Positions 1 to 8,868 of a stretch of 46,461 bases of DNA are shown piece after piece. The notes beneath the pieces were generated by a model. That model was not told the DNA's origin, ran no database searches, and was given only the letters and a program-made list of their open reading frames with translations. The number at the start of each line of letters is the position of its first letter. Position 1 is the stretch's first letter. Source of the DNA: an uncultured Oscillospiraceae bacterium. GTDB taxonomy: Bacteria; Bacillota; Clostridia; Oscillospirales; Oscillospiraceae. A program made the translations under genes and the position numbers. The stretch is taken from NCBI GenBank assembly GCA_910587255.1, contig CAJUKT010000035.1, forward strand, positions 1 to 46,461, written 5' to 3'.

Positions 1-181
1 CCAGCTCCACCCCGGACTGGCAGAAGGGCACGCCGCACTCCATACACCGGGCCGCCTGACGGCGGCGCTCCTCCTCCGGGAGCACGGCGTGGAACTCGTC
101 CCAGTGGCGGATGCGCTCCAAAGGCGGCTGGCCGGGGTTACCCTGACGGCTGTATTCTAAAAATCCTGTGGGCTTTCCCAT
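1..181 (-). CDS. gltD: Glutamate synthase small subunit, N-terminal part (cut by window edge)
   Basis: The first 60 codons of the NADPH-dependent small subunit of glutamate synthase. This subunit passes electrons from NAD(P)H through FAD and iron-sulfur clusters to the large subunit. The product opens MGKPTGFLEY, the family's usual start, and at about residues 46-54 has RCMECGVPFC, the first cysteine group of the N-terminal Fe4S4 domain. The rest, including the FAD and NAD(P)H domains, lies beyond the left edge. The ATG shares its A with the TAA stop of gltB (TAATG), so the two are translationally coupled and made as a pair. Confidence 0.95.
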   Translation of the reverse strand, partial: MGKPTGFLEYSRQGNPGQPPLERIRHWDEFHAVLPEEERRRQAARCMECGVPFCQSGVEL

Positions 182-3100
182 TATCGCGCGCCTCCCGTCA
201 CGGCGTAGAACGCCTCCAGCTCCGCCTCGTCCCGGCCCATGCCCTGCCCCTCCCGTTGGGCGATGGCCTGGAGCATTTTGGCGTAATCCCGTGGTAATAT
301 CTTTTTGAAATTTGCCGCGCTGTATTCAAAATCCGCCAGAATGGCCCGGCCCCTCTCCGAGCCGGTGGCCTGAACATGCTCGGCAATCAGGTCCCGCAGT
401 TCCTCTAGATCCCGGGTTTCCGCCACCGGCTCCAGGGATACCAAATCCTTGTTCAAGCGCAGGTACAGGTCCCGCCGAGGGTCCCAGACGTAGGCCACGC
501 CGCCGCTCATGCCCGCAGCAAAATTTTTGCCCGTCTCCCCCAGCACCACCACCCGGCCCCCGGTCATGTATTCGCAGCCGTGGTCGCCCACGCCCTCCAC
601 CACAGCCGCCGCTCCGGAATTGCGCACACAGAACCGCTCTCCGGCCCGGCCCGCGATAAAGGCTTTTCCGGAGGTGGCGCCATACAGGGCCACATTGCCG
701 ATGATGATGTTCTCATCCGCCTTGAATGTCGCTGTCTTGGGCGGGTACACCGCCAGCTTGCCGCCGGACAGCCCCTTGCCGAAGTAGTCGTTGGCGTCCC
801 CTTCCAGCTCCAGGGTCAGCCCCCTGGGAATGAACGCGCCGAAGGACTGGCCCCCGCCGCCGGTACAGCGGACCGTGACGGCATCCTCCTCCAGCCCGCC
901 GCCGTGGAGGCGGGTGATCTCCGAGCCGAACAGGGTCCCCACCGCCCGGTGGGTGGAGGTGACGGGCAGGGAGATCTGGCTTTTCCGGCCCTTTTTCAGC
1001 GCGCTTCCCAGCTTGGCCAGCAGCACAGACTGGTCCACCGTCTCTTCCAGCTTGAAATCATACCTGTCAGCGGGGTCGAAATGGGTTTTATATCCCTCCC
1101 CGATGTAAGGGCTGCCCAGGACGGCGGACAGGTCCACCGCAGCGGCCCGGCCGTTCACCGCGCGTTCCCGCTGTTTCAGCAGGTCGGTGCGGCCCACCAG
1201 CTCCTCCACGGTGCGCACACCCAGCTTCGCCATGTGCTCCCGCAGCTCCTGGGCGATGAAACGCATGAAATTGACCACATATTCCGGCTTTCCCTTGAAC
1301 CGTTTCCGCAGTTCGGGGTTCTGGGTCGCCACCCCCACGGGGCAGGTGTCCAGATTGCACACCCGCATCATAACGCAGCCCAGGGTCACCAGCGGCGCGG
1401 TGGCAAAGCCGAACTCCTCCGCCCCCAGCATACAGGCGATGGCTGTGTCCCGGCCCGTCATCAGCTTTCCGTCGGTCTCCAGCACCACCCGGGAGCGGAG
1501 CCCGTTTTGGATGAGGGTCTGGTGGGTCTCCGCCAGCCCCAGCTCCCAGGGCAGGCCCGCGTGGTGGATGGAGGTCCGGGGTGCGGCCCCGGTGCCCCCG
1601 TCCCAGCCGGAGATGAGCACCACCTGGGCCCCGGCCTTGGCCACCCCCGCCGCCACGGTGCCCACGCCCGCCTCGCTCACCAGCTTGACGGAGATGCGGG
1701 CGCTGCGGTTGGCGTTTTTCAGGTCGTAGATGAGCTGAGCCAGGTCCTCAATGGAGTAGATGTCATGGTGGGGCGGCGGGGAGATCAGCGGCACGCCGGG
1801 GGTGGAGCAGCGGGTCTTGGCGATCCAGGGGTACACCTTCTTTCCAGGCAGGTGGCCGCCCTCGCCGGGCTTGGCCCCCTGGGCCATTTTGATCTGGAGC
1901 TCCTGGGCACTCACCAGGTACTCGCTGGTGACCCCGAACCGGCCCGACGCCACCTGCTTGATGGCGGAGCAGCGGAGGCCGTTTCGCAGCCGCTCGGGCA
2001 GCTCGCCCCCCTCGCCGGAGTTGGACCTGCCCCCCAGCAGATTCATGGCCTGGGCCAGACACTCGTGGGCCTCCTGGGAGATGGAGCCGTAGCTCATGGC
2101 CCCGGTCTTGAACCGCTTGACGATGGACTCCACACTCTCCACCTCGTCCAATGGGATAGGGGTGTCCGCGTATTTCATCTCCATCAGCCCCCGGAGGGTG
2201 TGGGGGGAGTTCTCATCGTCCACCAGGGCGCTGTACTGCTTGAACAGGCCATAGTCCCCGGTGCGGGCGGCCTGCTGGAGCAGGTGGATGGCCTGGGGGC
2301 TGTACCTATGGTCCTCCTGTCCCGAGCGGGCCTTGTGGGTCCCCGCCGAGTCCAAAGTAAGGTCCACATCAAGCCCCAAGGGGTCGAAGGCCCGGCTGTG
2401 GTTTCGGTCCACCATGGCCTCGATCTCCTCCAGGCCGATGCCGCCAATGCGGGAGACGGTGTTGGTAAAGTATTCGTCCACCACGTCTTTGGCGATGCCC
2501 ACCGCCTCGAAGAGCTGGGCGGACTGGTAGGACTGGAGGGTAGACACGCCCATTTTGGAGGCGATCTTCACGATACCTCTCAGGATGGCTTTGTTGTAAT
2601 CGTCCACCGCCGCCCCGAAGTCCTTGTCCAGCATCCCCTCGTCGATGAGCCGGCCGATGGTCTCCTGGGCCAGATAGGGGTTGACCGCCCGGGCCCCGTA
2701 GCCCAGCAGGGCGGCAAAGTGATGCACGTCCCGGGGCTCGCCGGACTCCAGGATGACGGATACCGCCGTGCGCTTTCGAGTGCGCACCAGGTGCTGCTCC
2801 AGGGCGGACACCGCCAGCAGAGAGGGGATGGCCGCGTGGTTTTCGTCCACCCCCCGGTCGGACAGGATGATGATATTGGCCCCGCCGCGATAGGCCCGGT
2901 CGGCGGACAGCTTCATCTGGTCCAGCGCCCGCTTCAGGGGCATATTTTTGAAATACAGCAGGGACACCGTCTCCACGCGGAAGCCGGGCCGGTCCATGTG
3001 TTTGATCTTCAGCATATCCACCGAGGTGAGGATGGGGTTGTGGATCTGGAGCACCCGGCAGTTTTCAGCCCGCTCCTCCAGCAGATTGCCGTCATCCCCC

Positions 3101-4722
3101 ACATACACCGCGGTGTCGGTGACGATCTCCTCCCGGATAGCGTCGATGGGCGGGTTGGTCACCTGGGCGAAGCGCTGGCGGAAATAGTCGAACAGCGGCC
3201 GGTCCCGGCGGTCCAGCACCGCCAGGGGAATATCCGCCCCCATGGCGGCGGTGGGTTCCGCCCCTGTCCGGGCCATGGGCAGGATGGCGTCCTTGACATC
3301 CTCCCAGGTGTAGCCGAACGCCTTCTGCACCTGCGCCAGCCGTTCCGGCGGGCAGGTCTCCACCCGGTGGTTGGGAATGGCCAGGTCCTTCAGCTGGAGC
3401 AGCCCCCGGTCCAGCCATTCGCCGTAGGGGCTGCGGGCGGCGCAGCCCTCCTTGAGCTCCTCGTCACCGATGACGCGGCCCTGGACCGTGTCCGCCAGCA
3501 GCATTTTTCCCGGCTCCAGCCGGGATCTCTTCAGGATATGGGCAGGGTCGATGTCCAGCACCCCGACCTCGGAGGACAGGATGAGCCGGCCGTCGTCGGT
3601 GAGGTAATACCGGGCGGGGCGCAGGCCGTTGCGGTCCAGCACCGCGCCCACCTGGTCGCCGTCGGAGAACAGGATGGCGGCGGGGCCGTCCCAGGGCTCC
3701 ATCATGGCGGCGTAGTATTGGTACAGGTCCCGGCGGGCACGGGAGAGATTGGGGTCGTTCATCCAGGGCTCCGGGACGCACACCATCACCGCCAAGGGCA
3801 GCTCCATGCCGCTCATCACCAGGAATTCCAGGGTGTTGTCCAACATGGCGGAGTCCGAGCCCCTGGCGTCCACCACCGGGAACACCTTGTCCAGCTCCCC
3901 CTCCCACACCGGGGAGGACATGGTCTCCTCTCGGGCCAGCATCCGGTCCGCGTTGCCCCGAATGGTGTTGATCTCCCCGTTGTGGGCGATGAGCCGGTTG
4001 GGATGGGCCCGCTCCCAGGAGGGATCGGTGTTGGTGGAGAACCGGGAATGGACCAGGGCGATGGCGGAGGCATAGTCCTCATCCTGCAGATCCAGGTAAA
4101 ACTGCCGCAGCTGGCCCACCAGGAACATCCCCTTATACACGATGGTCCTGCTGGACAGGGAGGCCGCATAGGTGTCGCCGCTGGACTGCTCAAACTCCCG
4201 CCGGGCGATATAGAGGCGGCGGTCGAATTCCAGCCCCTTTGCCAGCCGTTCCGGGCGGCGGACGAAGCCCTGGACGATCCGGGGCATTTTATCCCGTGCC
4301 TTCCGCCCCAGCACCTGGGGGCACACCGGCACCTCCCGCCAGCCGATGAACTCCATCCCCTCCCGCTCTGCGATGAGCTGGAACATCTTCATGGCCTGAT
4401 TCCGGCGCAGGTCGTCCTGGGGGAAGAAAAACATCCCCACCCCGTAGTCCCGTTCGCCCCCCAGCTCAAAGCCCAGCTCCGCCGCCACTTTGGAGAAGAA
4501 GCTGTGGGAGATCTGCAGCAAAATACCCACGCCGTCGCCGGTCTCGCCCGCGGCATCCTTTCCCGCCCGGTGCTCCAGCTTTTCCACAATCTTCAGCGCG
4601 TCGTCCACCGTCTGATGGGTCTTTCTGCCCTTGATGTCCACAACGGCCCCAATGCCGCAGGCGTCGTGCTCGAATCGGGGGTCGTACAGGGGGGCCACGG
4701 GCCGCGTTTCCTTTTCTCTCAT
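181..4722 (-). CDS. gltB: Glutamate synthase large subunit
   Basis: Large subunit of glutamate synthase (GOGAT), 1513 residues, the normal length. It hydrolyses glutamine, channels the ammonia and reductively aminates 2-oxoglutarate to glutamate. C22 in HDACGIG is the class II amidotransferase nucleophile, exposed after removal of a 21-residue propeptide. The FMN-binding synthase domain covers roughly 800-1190 and holds the 3Fe-4S cysteines C1116, C1122 and C1127 (CX5CX4C). The GXGXG beta-helix domain fills about 1250-1450. An AGAGG ribosome site precedes the ATG. It lies 89 bases downstream of the ANTAR gene and overlaps gltD by one base. With glnA in the same run this is the GS-GOGAT pathway as one transcription unit. 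Confidence 0.98.
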   Translation of the reverse strand: MREKETRPVAPLYDPRFEHDACGIGAVVDIKGRKTHQTVDDALKIVEKLEHRAGKDAAGETGDGVGILLQISHSFFSKVAAELGFELGGERDYGVGMFFFPQDDLRRNQAMKMFQLIAEREGMEFIGWREVPVCPQVLGRKARDKMPRIVQGFVRRPERLAKGLEFDRRLYIARREFEQSSGDTYAASLSSRTIVYKGMFLVGQLRQFYLDLQDEDYASAIALVHSRFSTNTDPSWERAHPNRLIAHNGEINTIRGNADRMLAREETMSSPVWEGELDKVFPVVDARGSDSAMLDNTLEFLVMSGMELPLAVMVCVPEPWMNDPNLSRARRDLYQYYAAMMEPWDGPAAILFSDGDQVGAVLDRNGLRPARYYLTDDGRLILSSEVGVLDIDPAHILKRSRLEPGKMLLADTVQGRVIGDEELKEGCAARSPYGEWLDRGLLQLKDLAIPNHRVETCPPERLAQVQKAFGYTWEDVKDAILPMARTGAEPTAAMGADIPLAVLDRRDRPLFDYFRQRFAQVTNPPIDAIREEIVTDTAVYVGDDGNLLEERAENCRVLQIHNPILTSVDMLKIKHMDRPGFRVETVSLLYFKNMPLKRALDQMKLSADRAYRGGANIIILSDRGVDENHAAIPSLLAVSALEQHLVRTRKRTAVSVILESGEPRDVHHFAALLGYGARAVNPYLAQETIGRLIDEGMLDKDFGAAVDDYNKAILRGIVKIASKMGVSTLQSYQSAQLFEAVGIAKDVVDEYFTNTVSRIGGIGLEEIEAMVDRNHSRAFDPLGLDVDLTLDSAGTHKARSGQEDHRYSPQAIHLLQQAARTGDYGLFKQYSALVDDENSPHTLRGLMEMKYADTPIPLDEVESVESIVKRFKTGAMSYGSISQEAHECLAQAMNLLGGRSNSGEGGELPERLRNGLRCSAIKQVASGRFGVTSEYLVSAQELQIKMAQGAKPGEGGHLPGKKVYPWIAKTRCSTPGVPLISPPPHHDIYSIEDLAQLIYDLKNANRSARISVKLVSEAGVGTVAAGVAKAGAQVVLISGWDGGTGAAPRTSIHHAGLPWELGLAETHQTLIQNGLRSRVVLETDGKLMTGRDTAIACMLGAEEFGFATAPLVTLGCVMMRVCNLDTCPVGVATQNPELRKRFKGKPEYVVNFMRFIAQELREHMAKLGVRTVEELVGRTDLLKQRERAVNGRAAAVDLSAVLGSPYIGEGYKTHFDPADRYDFKLEETVDQSVLLAKLGSALKKGRKSQISLPVTSTHRAVGTLFGSEITRLHGGGLEEDAVTVRCTGGGGQSFGAFIPRGLTLELEGDANDYFGKGLSGGKLAVYPPKTATFKADENIIIGNVALYGATSGKAFIAGRAGERFCVRNSGAAAVVEGVGDHGCEYMTGGRVVVLGETGKNFAAGMSGGVAYVWDPRRDLYLRLNKDLVSLEPVAETRDLEELRDLIAEHVQATGSERGRAILADFEYSAANFKKILPRDYAKMLQAIAQREGQGMGRDEAELEAFYAVTGGAR

Positions 4723-4756
4723 AGCGAAAACCTCTTTTCGGGGTTATATAGAAGTC

Positions 4757-4790
4757 AACGGGACGGCTGCCCAATGAGCGCCGTCCCGTT
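4757..4790 (-). promoter_or_regulatory. Stem-loop between ANTAR gene and gltB
   Basis: A perfect 11-bp inverted repeat (4757-4767 with 4780-4790). In the transcript the inner bases can extend the stem through a GCUC/GGGC pairing. It lies in the 89-base gap upstream of gltB. No run of Ts follows on the minus strand, so it is a poor simple terminator. Being directly upstream of gltB and downstream of an ANTAR (RNA-binding antiterminator) gene, it may be an attenuator or processing site. The paired hexaloop hairpins typical of ANTAR targets are not visible here. Confidence 0.55.
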
Positions 4791-4811
4791 CTGTCAGGCG
4801 TCTCTGCCCGG

Positions 4812-5339
4812 TCAAAATTTCTCCAGCACCTGCCGGGCGGTGTCCGCCAGCCGCGCGCCGTGGTCCATGCTCCGCTTTTGGAGCCATCGGTGGGCCTCCG
4901 CTTCCGTCATGCCGTCCTGTTCCATCAGCAATGCTTTGGCCTGCGCCACCAGCTCCTTTTCCTCCCAGCTGCGCCGGGCGGGGGCCTGACTGGTCTGAGC
5001 CATCTGTGCCAGCATCCGCACCGAGGCCAGCAGCGACCCCCGGCCCACCGGGGCAGGCAGCTTGAATATCCCCGGCGCGGCGCACAGTTCCAGTTGGGCC
5101 TGGGGCGCCACCATCAGCATGGCGCACCGCTGGGGCAGGTCGAAATACAGCGTCTCACAGCTTTCGTCCGTCAGCTTGAAGCCGCACACCACCAGGTCCA
5201 GCCGCAGCTTGGCCACCGTCCGCTTCACCTGGGCGGCGCTGCGGCAGGTGAGGCAGGAAAATTCTCCGGTGCTCTCCAACGCTTCCCGGAGCCGGTCACA
5301 GTTGGACTGGCGCTCAAAGGCCACCACGATCTGCCGCAT
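4812..5339 (-). CDS. ANTAR-domain RNA-binding regulator with pseudo-receiver domain
   Basis: A 175-residue regulator. The C-terminal ~55 residues are a clear ANTAR domain: the AKALLMEQDGMTEAEAH stretch, then LQKRSMDHGARLAD and a closing helix. ANTAR domains bind paired RNA hairpins and prevent transcription termination. The N-terminal ~115 residues have receiver-like layout but appear degenerate: the beta-3 strand that normally ends in the phosphorylated aspartate reads LDLVVCGFKL, with G at that place, and the N-terminal acidic pair is absent. A GTG three codons upstream is possible, but GAGG fits the ATG better. It lies 25 bases downstream of glnA and upstream of gltB, so it probably controls glutamine/glutamate genes (inference from position). 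Confidence 0.85.
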   Translation of the reverse strand: MRQIVVAFERQSNCDRLREALESTGEFSCLTCRSAAQVKRTVAKLRLDLVVCGFKLTDESCETLYFDLPQRCAMLMVAPQAQLELCAAPGIFKLPAPVGRGSLLASVRMLAQMAQTSQAPARRSWEEKELVAQAKALLMEQDGMTEAEAHRWLQKRSMDHGARLADTARQVLEKF

Positions 5340-5364
5340 GGCCCTCACCTCGCTTCCGGGAAAT

Positions 5365-6696
5365 TCAGTAGTTCATCATGTATTTGTCCCGCTCCCAGCT
5401 GGAAACGCGGGTGCGGTACTCGTCCCATTCCGCCTCTTTCCCGGCGATGTACTGGCTGGAAACGTGCTGGCCCAGGGTGTCCATCACCAGCTTGTCCTTC
5501 TTCATGGCGATGAGAGCCTCCTCCAGGGAGCCGGGCAGGGCCTCGATGCCTTTGGCCTGCCGTTCCGCCGGGGACATGGCGAAGATGTTCTCGGTGATCT
5601 CCTCCGGCGGGGTCATCCCCTTCTCGATGCCGTCCAGCCCCGCCGCCAGGCAGACGGCCAAAGACAGGTAGGGGTTGCAGGCCGGGTCGGGGCAGCGCAG
5701 CTCCACCCGGGTGGCCTGTCCCCGGGCGGCGGGGATGCGGATGAGGGCGGAGCGGTTGGAGGCGGACCAGGCCAGATAGCAGGGGGCCTCGTAGCCGGGG
5801 ACCAGCCGTTTGTAGGAGTTGACCAGGGGGTTGGTGACGGCGGCCATGCCCTTCATGTGGGCCAGTATCCCCGCGATGAAAGCATACGCCTCCCTGGACA
5901 GGCCCTTGGGGCCGTTCTCATCGAAGAACACGTTTTTCCCGTCCCGGAACAGGGACATGTTGGTGTGCATTCCCGAGCCGTTGATGCCGAAGATGGGCTT
6001 GGGCATGAAGGTGGCGTGGAGTCCGTTTTTCTGAGCCAGGGTCTTCACCGCCAGCTTGAAGGTCATGATCTTGTCGGCGCACTGGAGGGCGGGGGCGTAC
6101 TTGAAGTCGATCTCGTGCTGGCCCTGAGCCACCTCGTGGTGGCTGGCCTCGATCTCATAGCCCATCTCCTCCAGCGCCAGGCAGATCTCCCGCCGGGTGG
6201 ACTCCCCATGATACAGAGGGCCCAAGTCGAAATAGCCCGCCTCGTCGTTGGTGCGGGTGGTGGGCTTGCCCTCCTCATCGGTCTGGAACAGGAAGAACTC
6301 CGCCTCGGGGCCCACGTTGAAGGTGTCGTAGCCCATGGCCTTCGCTTTCTCCAGCACCCGCTCCAGCACCCCCCGGGGGTCGCCCACAAAGGGAGTGCCG
6401 TCCGGGTTGTACACGTCGCAGATCAGCCGGGCCACCTTGCCGTGCTGGGGCCGCCAGGGGAAGATGACAAAGCTGTCCAGGTCGGGCCAGAGATACTGGT
6501 CCGACTCGTTGATGCGGACAAACCCCTCGATGGAGGAGCCGTCGATCATGATCTGGTTGTCCACGGCCTTCTCGATCTGGGAGGCAGTGATGGCCACGTT
6601 TTTCAGCTGGCCAAAGATGTCGGTGAACTGCATTCGGATGAATTTTACATCCTCCTCTTTCACCATTCGAATGATATCCTCTCTGTTGCAGCCCAT
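5365..6696 (-). CDS. glnA: Glutamine synthetase, type I
   Basis: ATP-dependent synthesis of glutamine from glutamate and ammonia. The 443-residue length and absence of the longer C-terminal adenylylation segment fit the Firmicutes GSI-alpha class. Visible family motifs are MIDGSSIEGF near residue 50, the metal-binding AEFFLF around 130, NGSGMHTNMS around 240 and the C-terminal YMMNY. An AAAGGGG ribosome site precedes the ATG. It is the first gene of a run with the ANTAR gene, gltB and gltD, behind a strong promoter at 6792-6820. I see no clear GlnR operator (TGTNA-N7-TNACA), so control may be through the ANTAR protein or enzyme-level feedback. Confidence 0.98.
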   Translation of the reverse strand: MGCNREDIIRMVKEEDVKFIRMQFTDIFGQLKNVAITASQIEKAVDNQIMIDGSSIEGFVRINESDQYLWPDLDSFVIFPWRPQHGKVARLICDVYNPDGTPFVGDPRGVLERVLEKAKAMGYDTFNVGPEAEFFLFQTDEEGKPTTRTNDEAGYFDLGPLYHGESTRREICLALEEMGYEIEASHHEVAQGQHEIDFKYAPALQCADKIMTFKLAVKTLAQKNGLHATFMPKPIFGINGSGMHTNMSLFRDGKNVFFDENGPKGLSREAYAFIAGILAHMKGMAAVTNPLVNSYKRLVPGYEAPCYLAWSASNRSALIRIPAARGQATRVELRCPDPACNPYLSLAVCLAAGLDGIEKGMTPPEEITENIFAMSPAERQAKGIEALPGSLEEALIAMKKDKLVMDTLGQHVSSQYIAGKEAEWDEYRTRVSSWERDKYMMNY

Positions 6697-6785
6697 AAAT
6701 GAGATCCCCTTTCTGTTTCCCCGCGAAATAGAAATCGGCGCTCCTCCCCCTTCCGGGTCGGAACGCCGTTGTTCACGCCTGAACT
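6697..6785 (-). promoter_or_regulatory. Structured 5' leader of the glnA transcript
   Basis: About 89 untranslated bases between the predicted start of transcription and the glnA ATG. On the minus strand it forms a GTTCA-GGCG-TGAAC hairpin followed by a two-tier hairpin (CGGCG...CGCCG enclosing TTCCG-ACC-CGGAA). No T-run follows, so it is not an intrinsic terminator. The first hairpin can be read as GTTC-AGGCGT-GAAC, a six-base loop beginning with A but without G at loop position 4, so it only partly fits the ANTAR target consensus. A regulatory role is inference. Confidence 0.4.
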
Positions 6786-6791
6786 ACGGCC

Positions 6792-6820
6792 AGTATAGCC
6801 GGTAGAAGCAGGAAAGTCAA
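6792..6820 (-). promoter_or_regulatory. Sigma-A promoter of glnA
   Basis: On the minus strand TTGACT (6815-6820) and TATACT (6792-6797) are separated by 17 bases. Transcription should start near 6785 and read glnA, the ANTAR gene, gltB and gltD. It diverges from the glmS promoter at 6936-6964. Confidence 0.85.
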
Positions 6821-6935
6821 GATGATATTTGCAATTTAAACATATTTTATTGCGTATTACAAGGATATGGCACAACAGAAACGCCTTTATATGCAAGTTT
6901 AACATTCTAATCTTGCAGTTTTGAAGGCGAACCAA

Positions 6936-6964
6936 TTGACAGCGGAACGCGATGGGAATATAAT
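6936..6964 (+). promoter_or_regulatory. Consensus sigma-A promoter of glmS
   Basis: A fully consensus promoter: TTGACA (6936-6941), 17-base spacer, TATAAT (6959-6964). Predicted start is about 6971, leaving only ~30 bases before the glmS ATG, enough for the GGAGGGAG ribosome site but not for the ~150-base glmS ribozyme found in many Gram-positives. Confidence 0.92.
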
Positions 6965-6999
6965 GGAACACAACAGATCCGACGGAGGGAGTACATATC

Positions 7000-8868
7000 A
7001 TGTGCGGAATCGTAGGCTTTACCGGGCGGCGGCGGGCCGCCCCCATTTTGCTGGACGGGCTGGCCAAGCTGGAATACCGGGGCTATGACTCGGCGGGCCT
7101 GGCCGTCCGGGACGGTGATGAGCCGGCCCAGGTGGTGAAGGCCGTGGGCAAGCTGCGCAATCTGGCTGAAAAAACAGACGGCGGCGCGGCCCTTGCCGGC
7201 TGCTGCGGCATTGGACACACCCGCTGGGCCACCCACGGCGCTCCCAGCCTCATCAACGCTCACCCCCACGTCAGCGGCAGCGGTGTGAGCTCCGGCTCCG
7301 ACGCGGTGGAGTCTCAGGTGGTGGGGGTCCATAACGGGATCATCGAGAACTGCTCCGAGCTGAAAGCCAAGCTGGAACGCCACGGCTACACCTTCTATTC
7401 AGACACCGACACCGAAACGGCGGTGAAGCTGGTGGACTACTACTACAAAAAATACAAGCTGGGCCCTGTGGACGCCCTCACCCGGGCCATGGTGCGCATA
7501 CAAGGGTCCTATGCCCTGGCGCTGATGTTTCAGGACTATCCCGGCGAGATCTTCGCCGCCCGGAAGGACTCACCCATGATCCTCGGCGTGGCGGAGGGGG
7601 AGACCTATCTGGCCTCCGATGTGCCCGCCATCCTGAACGACACGCGAAATGTATACTACATCGGCAATCAGCAGGCGGCAAGACTCAGCCCAGGGGAGAT
7701 TCATTTTTATGACCTCAATGGAGACGAGGTGGAGCTTCCCCTGACCGAGATTACCTGGGACGCCCAGGCGGCGGAAAAGGGCGGATACCAGCACTTTATG
7801 CTCAAAGAGATTCATGAGCAGCCCGCCGCCGTGCGGGACACCCTGAACAGTCTGCTGAAGGACGGGTGGATCGACCTGTCCGGGGCGGGGCTGACGGAGG
7901 AGGTTCTCCAGTCCGTCTCGTCCATCCATATCGCGGCCTGCGGCTCCGCCTGGCATGTGGGGGTGGCGGCCCAGTACGTCCTGGAGGAGCTGGCGGAGGT
8001 CCCCGTCCGGGTGGAGCTGGCCTCCGAGTTTCGCTACCGCAGGCTGCTGCTGGACGAGAACGCCTTAGTCATCGTTATCTCCCAGTCCGGGGAGACAGCG
8101 GACACGTTGGCCGCCCTGCGGGAGGCGAAGCGGCAGGGGGCGCGGACACTGGCGGTGGTGAACGTGGTAGGCTCCACCATCGCCCGGGAGGCGGACAGTG
8201 TGCTCTACACCCTGGCGGGGCCGGAGATCGCCGTGGCCACCACCAAGGCCTACAGCGCCCAGCTCATGGCCATGTACGCCCTAGCGGTGCAGCTGGCCCA
8301 GGTGCGGGGGAAACTCATGGAGGACGAGTATACGGGATACATTGAGGAGCTGGCCGCCCTGCCGGACAAGATCGCCCGCGTGCTGGAGGACAAGGGCCGC
8401 ATCCAGTGGTTTGCCGCCAAGTTCGCCAACGCCCGGGACATCTTCTTCCTGGGCCGGGGAGCGGATTACGCCGCCAGCCTGGAGGGCAGCCTGAAAATGA
8501 AGGAGATCAGCTATATCCACAGCGAGGCCTACGCCGCAGGGGAGCTGAAGCACGGCACCATCAGCCTGGTGGAGGACAACACCCTGGTGATCGGCGTGCT
8601 CACCCAGAGCAATCTGTACGAGAAAACCATCAGCAATATGGCGGAGTGCAAGGCCCGGGGAGCGTACCTTATGGGGCTGACCTGTTATGGGCACTACAGC
8701 ATAGAGGACACGGCGGACTTCACCGTCTACATCCCTAAAACGGCCCCTTGCTTCACCGGACTGCTGGCGATAGTTCCCCTCCAGCTGCTGGGGTATTACA
8801 CCAGCGTGGCCCGGGGGCTGGACGTGGATAAGCCCAGGAATCTGGCGAAAAGTGTCACGGTAGAGTAG
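7000..8868 (+). CDS. glmS: Glutamine--fructose-6-phosphate aminotransferase (isomerizing)
   Basis: Makes glucosamine-6-phosphate from fructose-6-phosphate and glutamine, the entry step to UDP-GlcNAc and peptidoglycan. The protein has 622 residues, slightly over the usual ~600-610. It starts MCGIVGFTG, where C2 is the glutaminase nucleophile. The N-terminal glutaminase domain runs to about 230, followed by two sugar isomerase (SIS) domains and the C-terminal PRNLAKSVTVE that carries the fructose-6-phosphate site. GGAGGGAG lies 9 bases before the ATG. It is transcribed alone, from a consensus promoter to a very strong terminator. Confidence 0.98.
   Translation: MCGIVGFTGRRRAAPILLDGLAKLEYRGYDSAGLAVRDGDEPAQVVKAVGKLRNLAEKTDGGAALAGCCGIGHTRWATHGAPSLINAHPHVSGSGVSSGSDAVESQVVGVHNGIIENCSELKAKLERHGYTFYSDTDTETAVKLVDYYYKKYKLGPVDALTRAMVRIQGSYALALMFQDYPGEIFAARKDSPMILGVAEGETYLASDVPAILNDTRNVYYIGNQQAARLSPGEIHFYDLNGDEVELPLTEITWDAQAAEKGGYQHFMLKEIHEQPAAVRDTLNSLLKDGWIDLSGAGLTEEVLQSVSSIHIAACGSAWHVGVAAQYVLEELAEVPVRVELASEFRYRRLLLDENALVIVISQSGETADTLAALREAKRQGARTLAVVNVVGSTIAREADSVLYTLAGPEIAVATTKAYSAQLMAMYALAVQLAQVRGKLMEDEYTGYIEELAALPDKIARVLEDKGRIQWFAAKFANARDIFFLGRGADYAASLEGSLKMKEISYIHSEAYAAGELKHGTISLVEDNTLVIGVLTQSNLYEKTISNMAECKARGAYLMGLTCYGHYSIEDTADFTVYIPKTAPCFTGLLAIVPLQLLGYYTSVARGLDVDKPRNLAKSVTVE

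Noticed and set aside
580..4989. 1469-codon open frame on the plus strand opposite gltB
   Set aside because: It is the mirror of the GC-rich gltB gene; its product is a low-complexity His/Gly/Gln/Val sequence without family resemblance, and it has no ribosome site.
6697..6785. Classical paired-hexaloop ANTAR target in the glnA leader
   Set aside because: One hairpin can be drawn with a six-base loop but lacks G at position 4, and the second has a 3- or 5-base loop.
6820..7000. glmS ribozyme
   Set aside because: The promoter is too close to the ATG and the conserved core is not visible.
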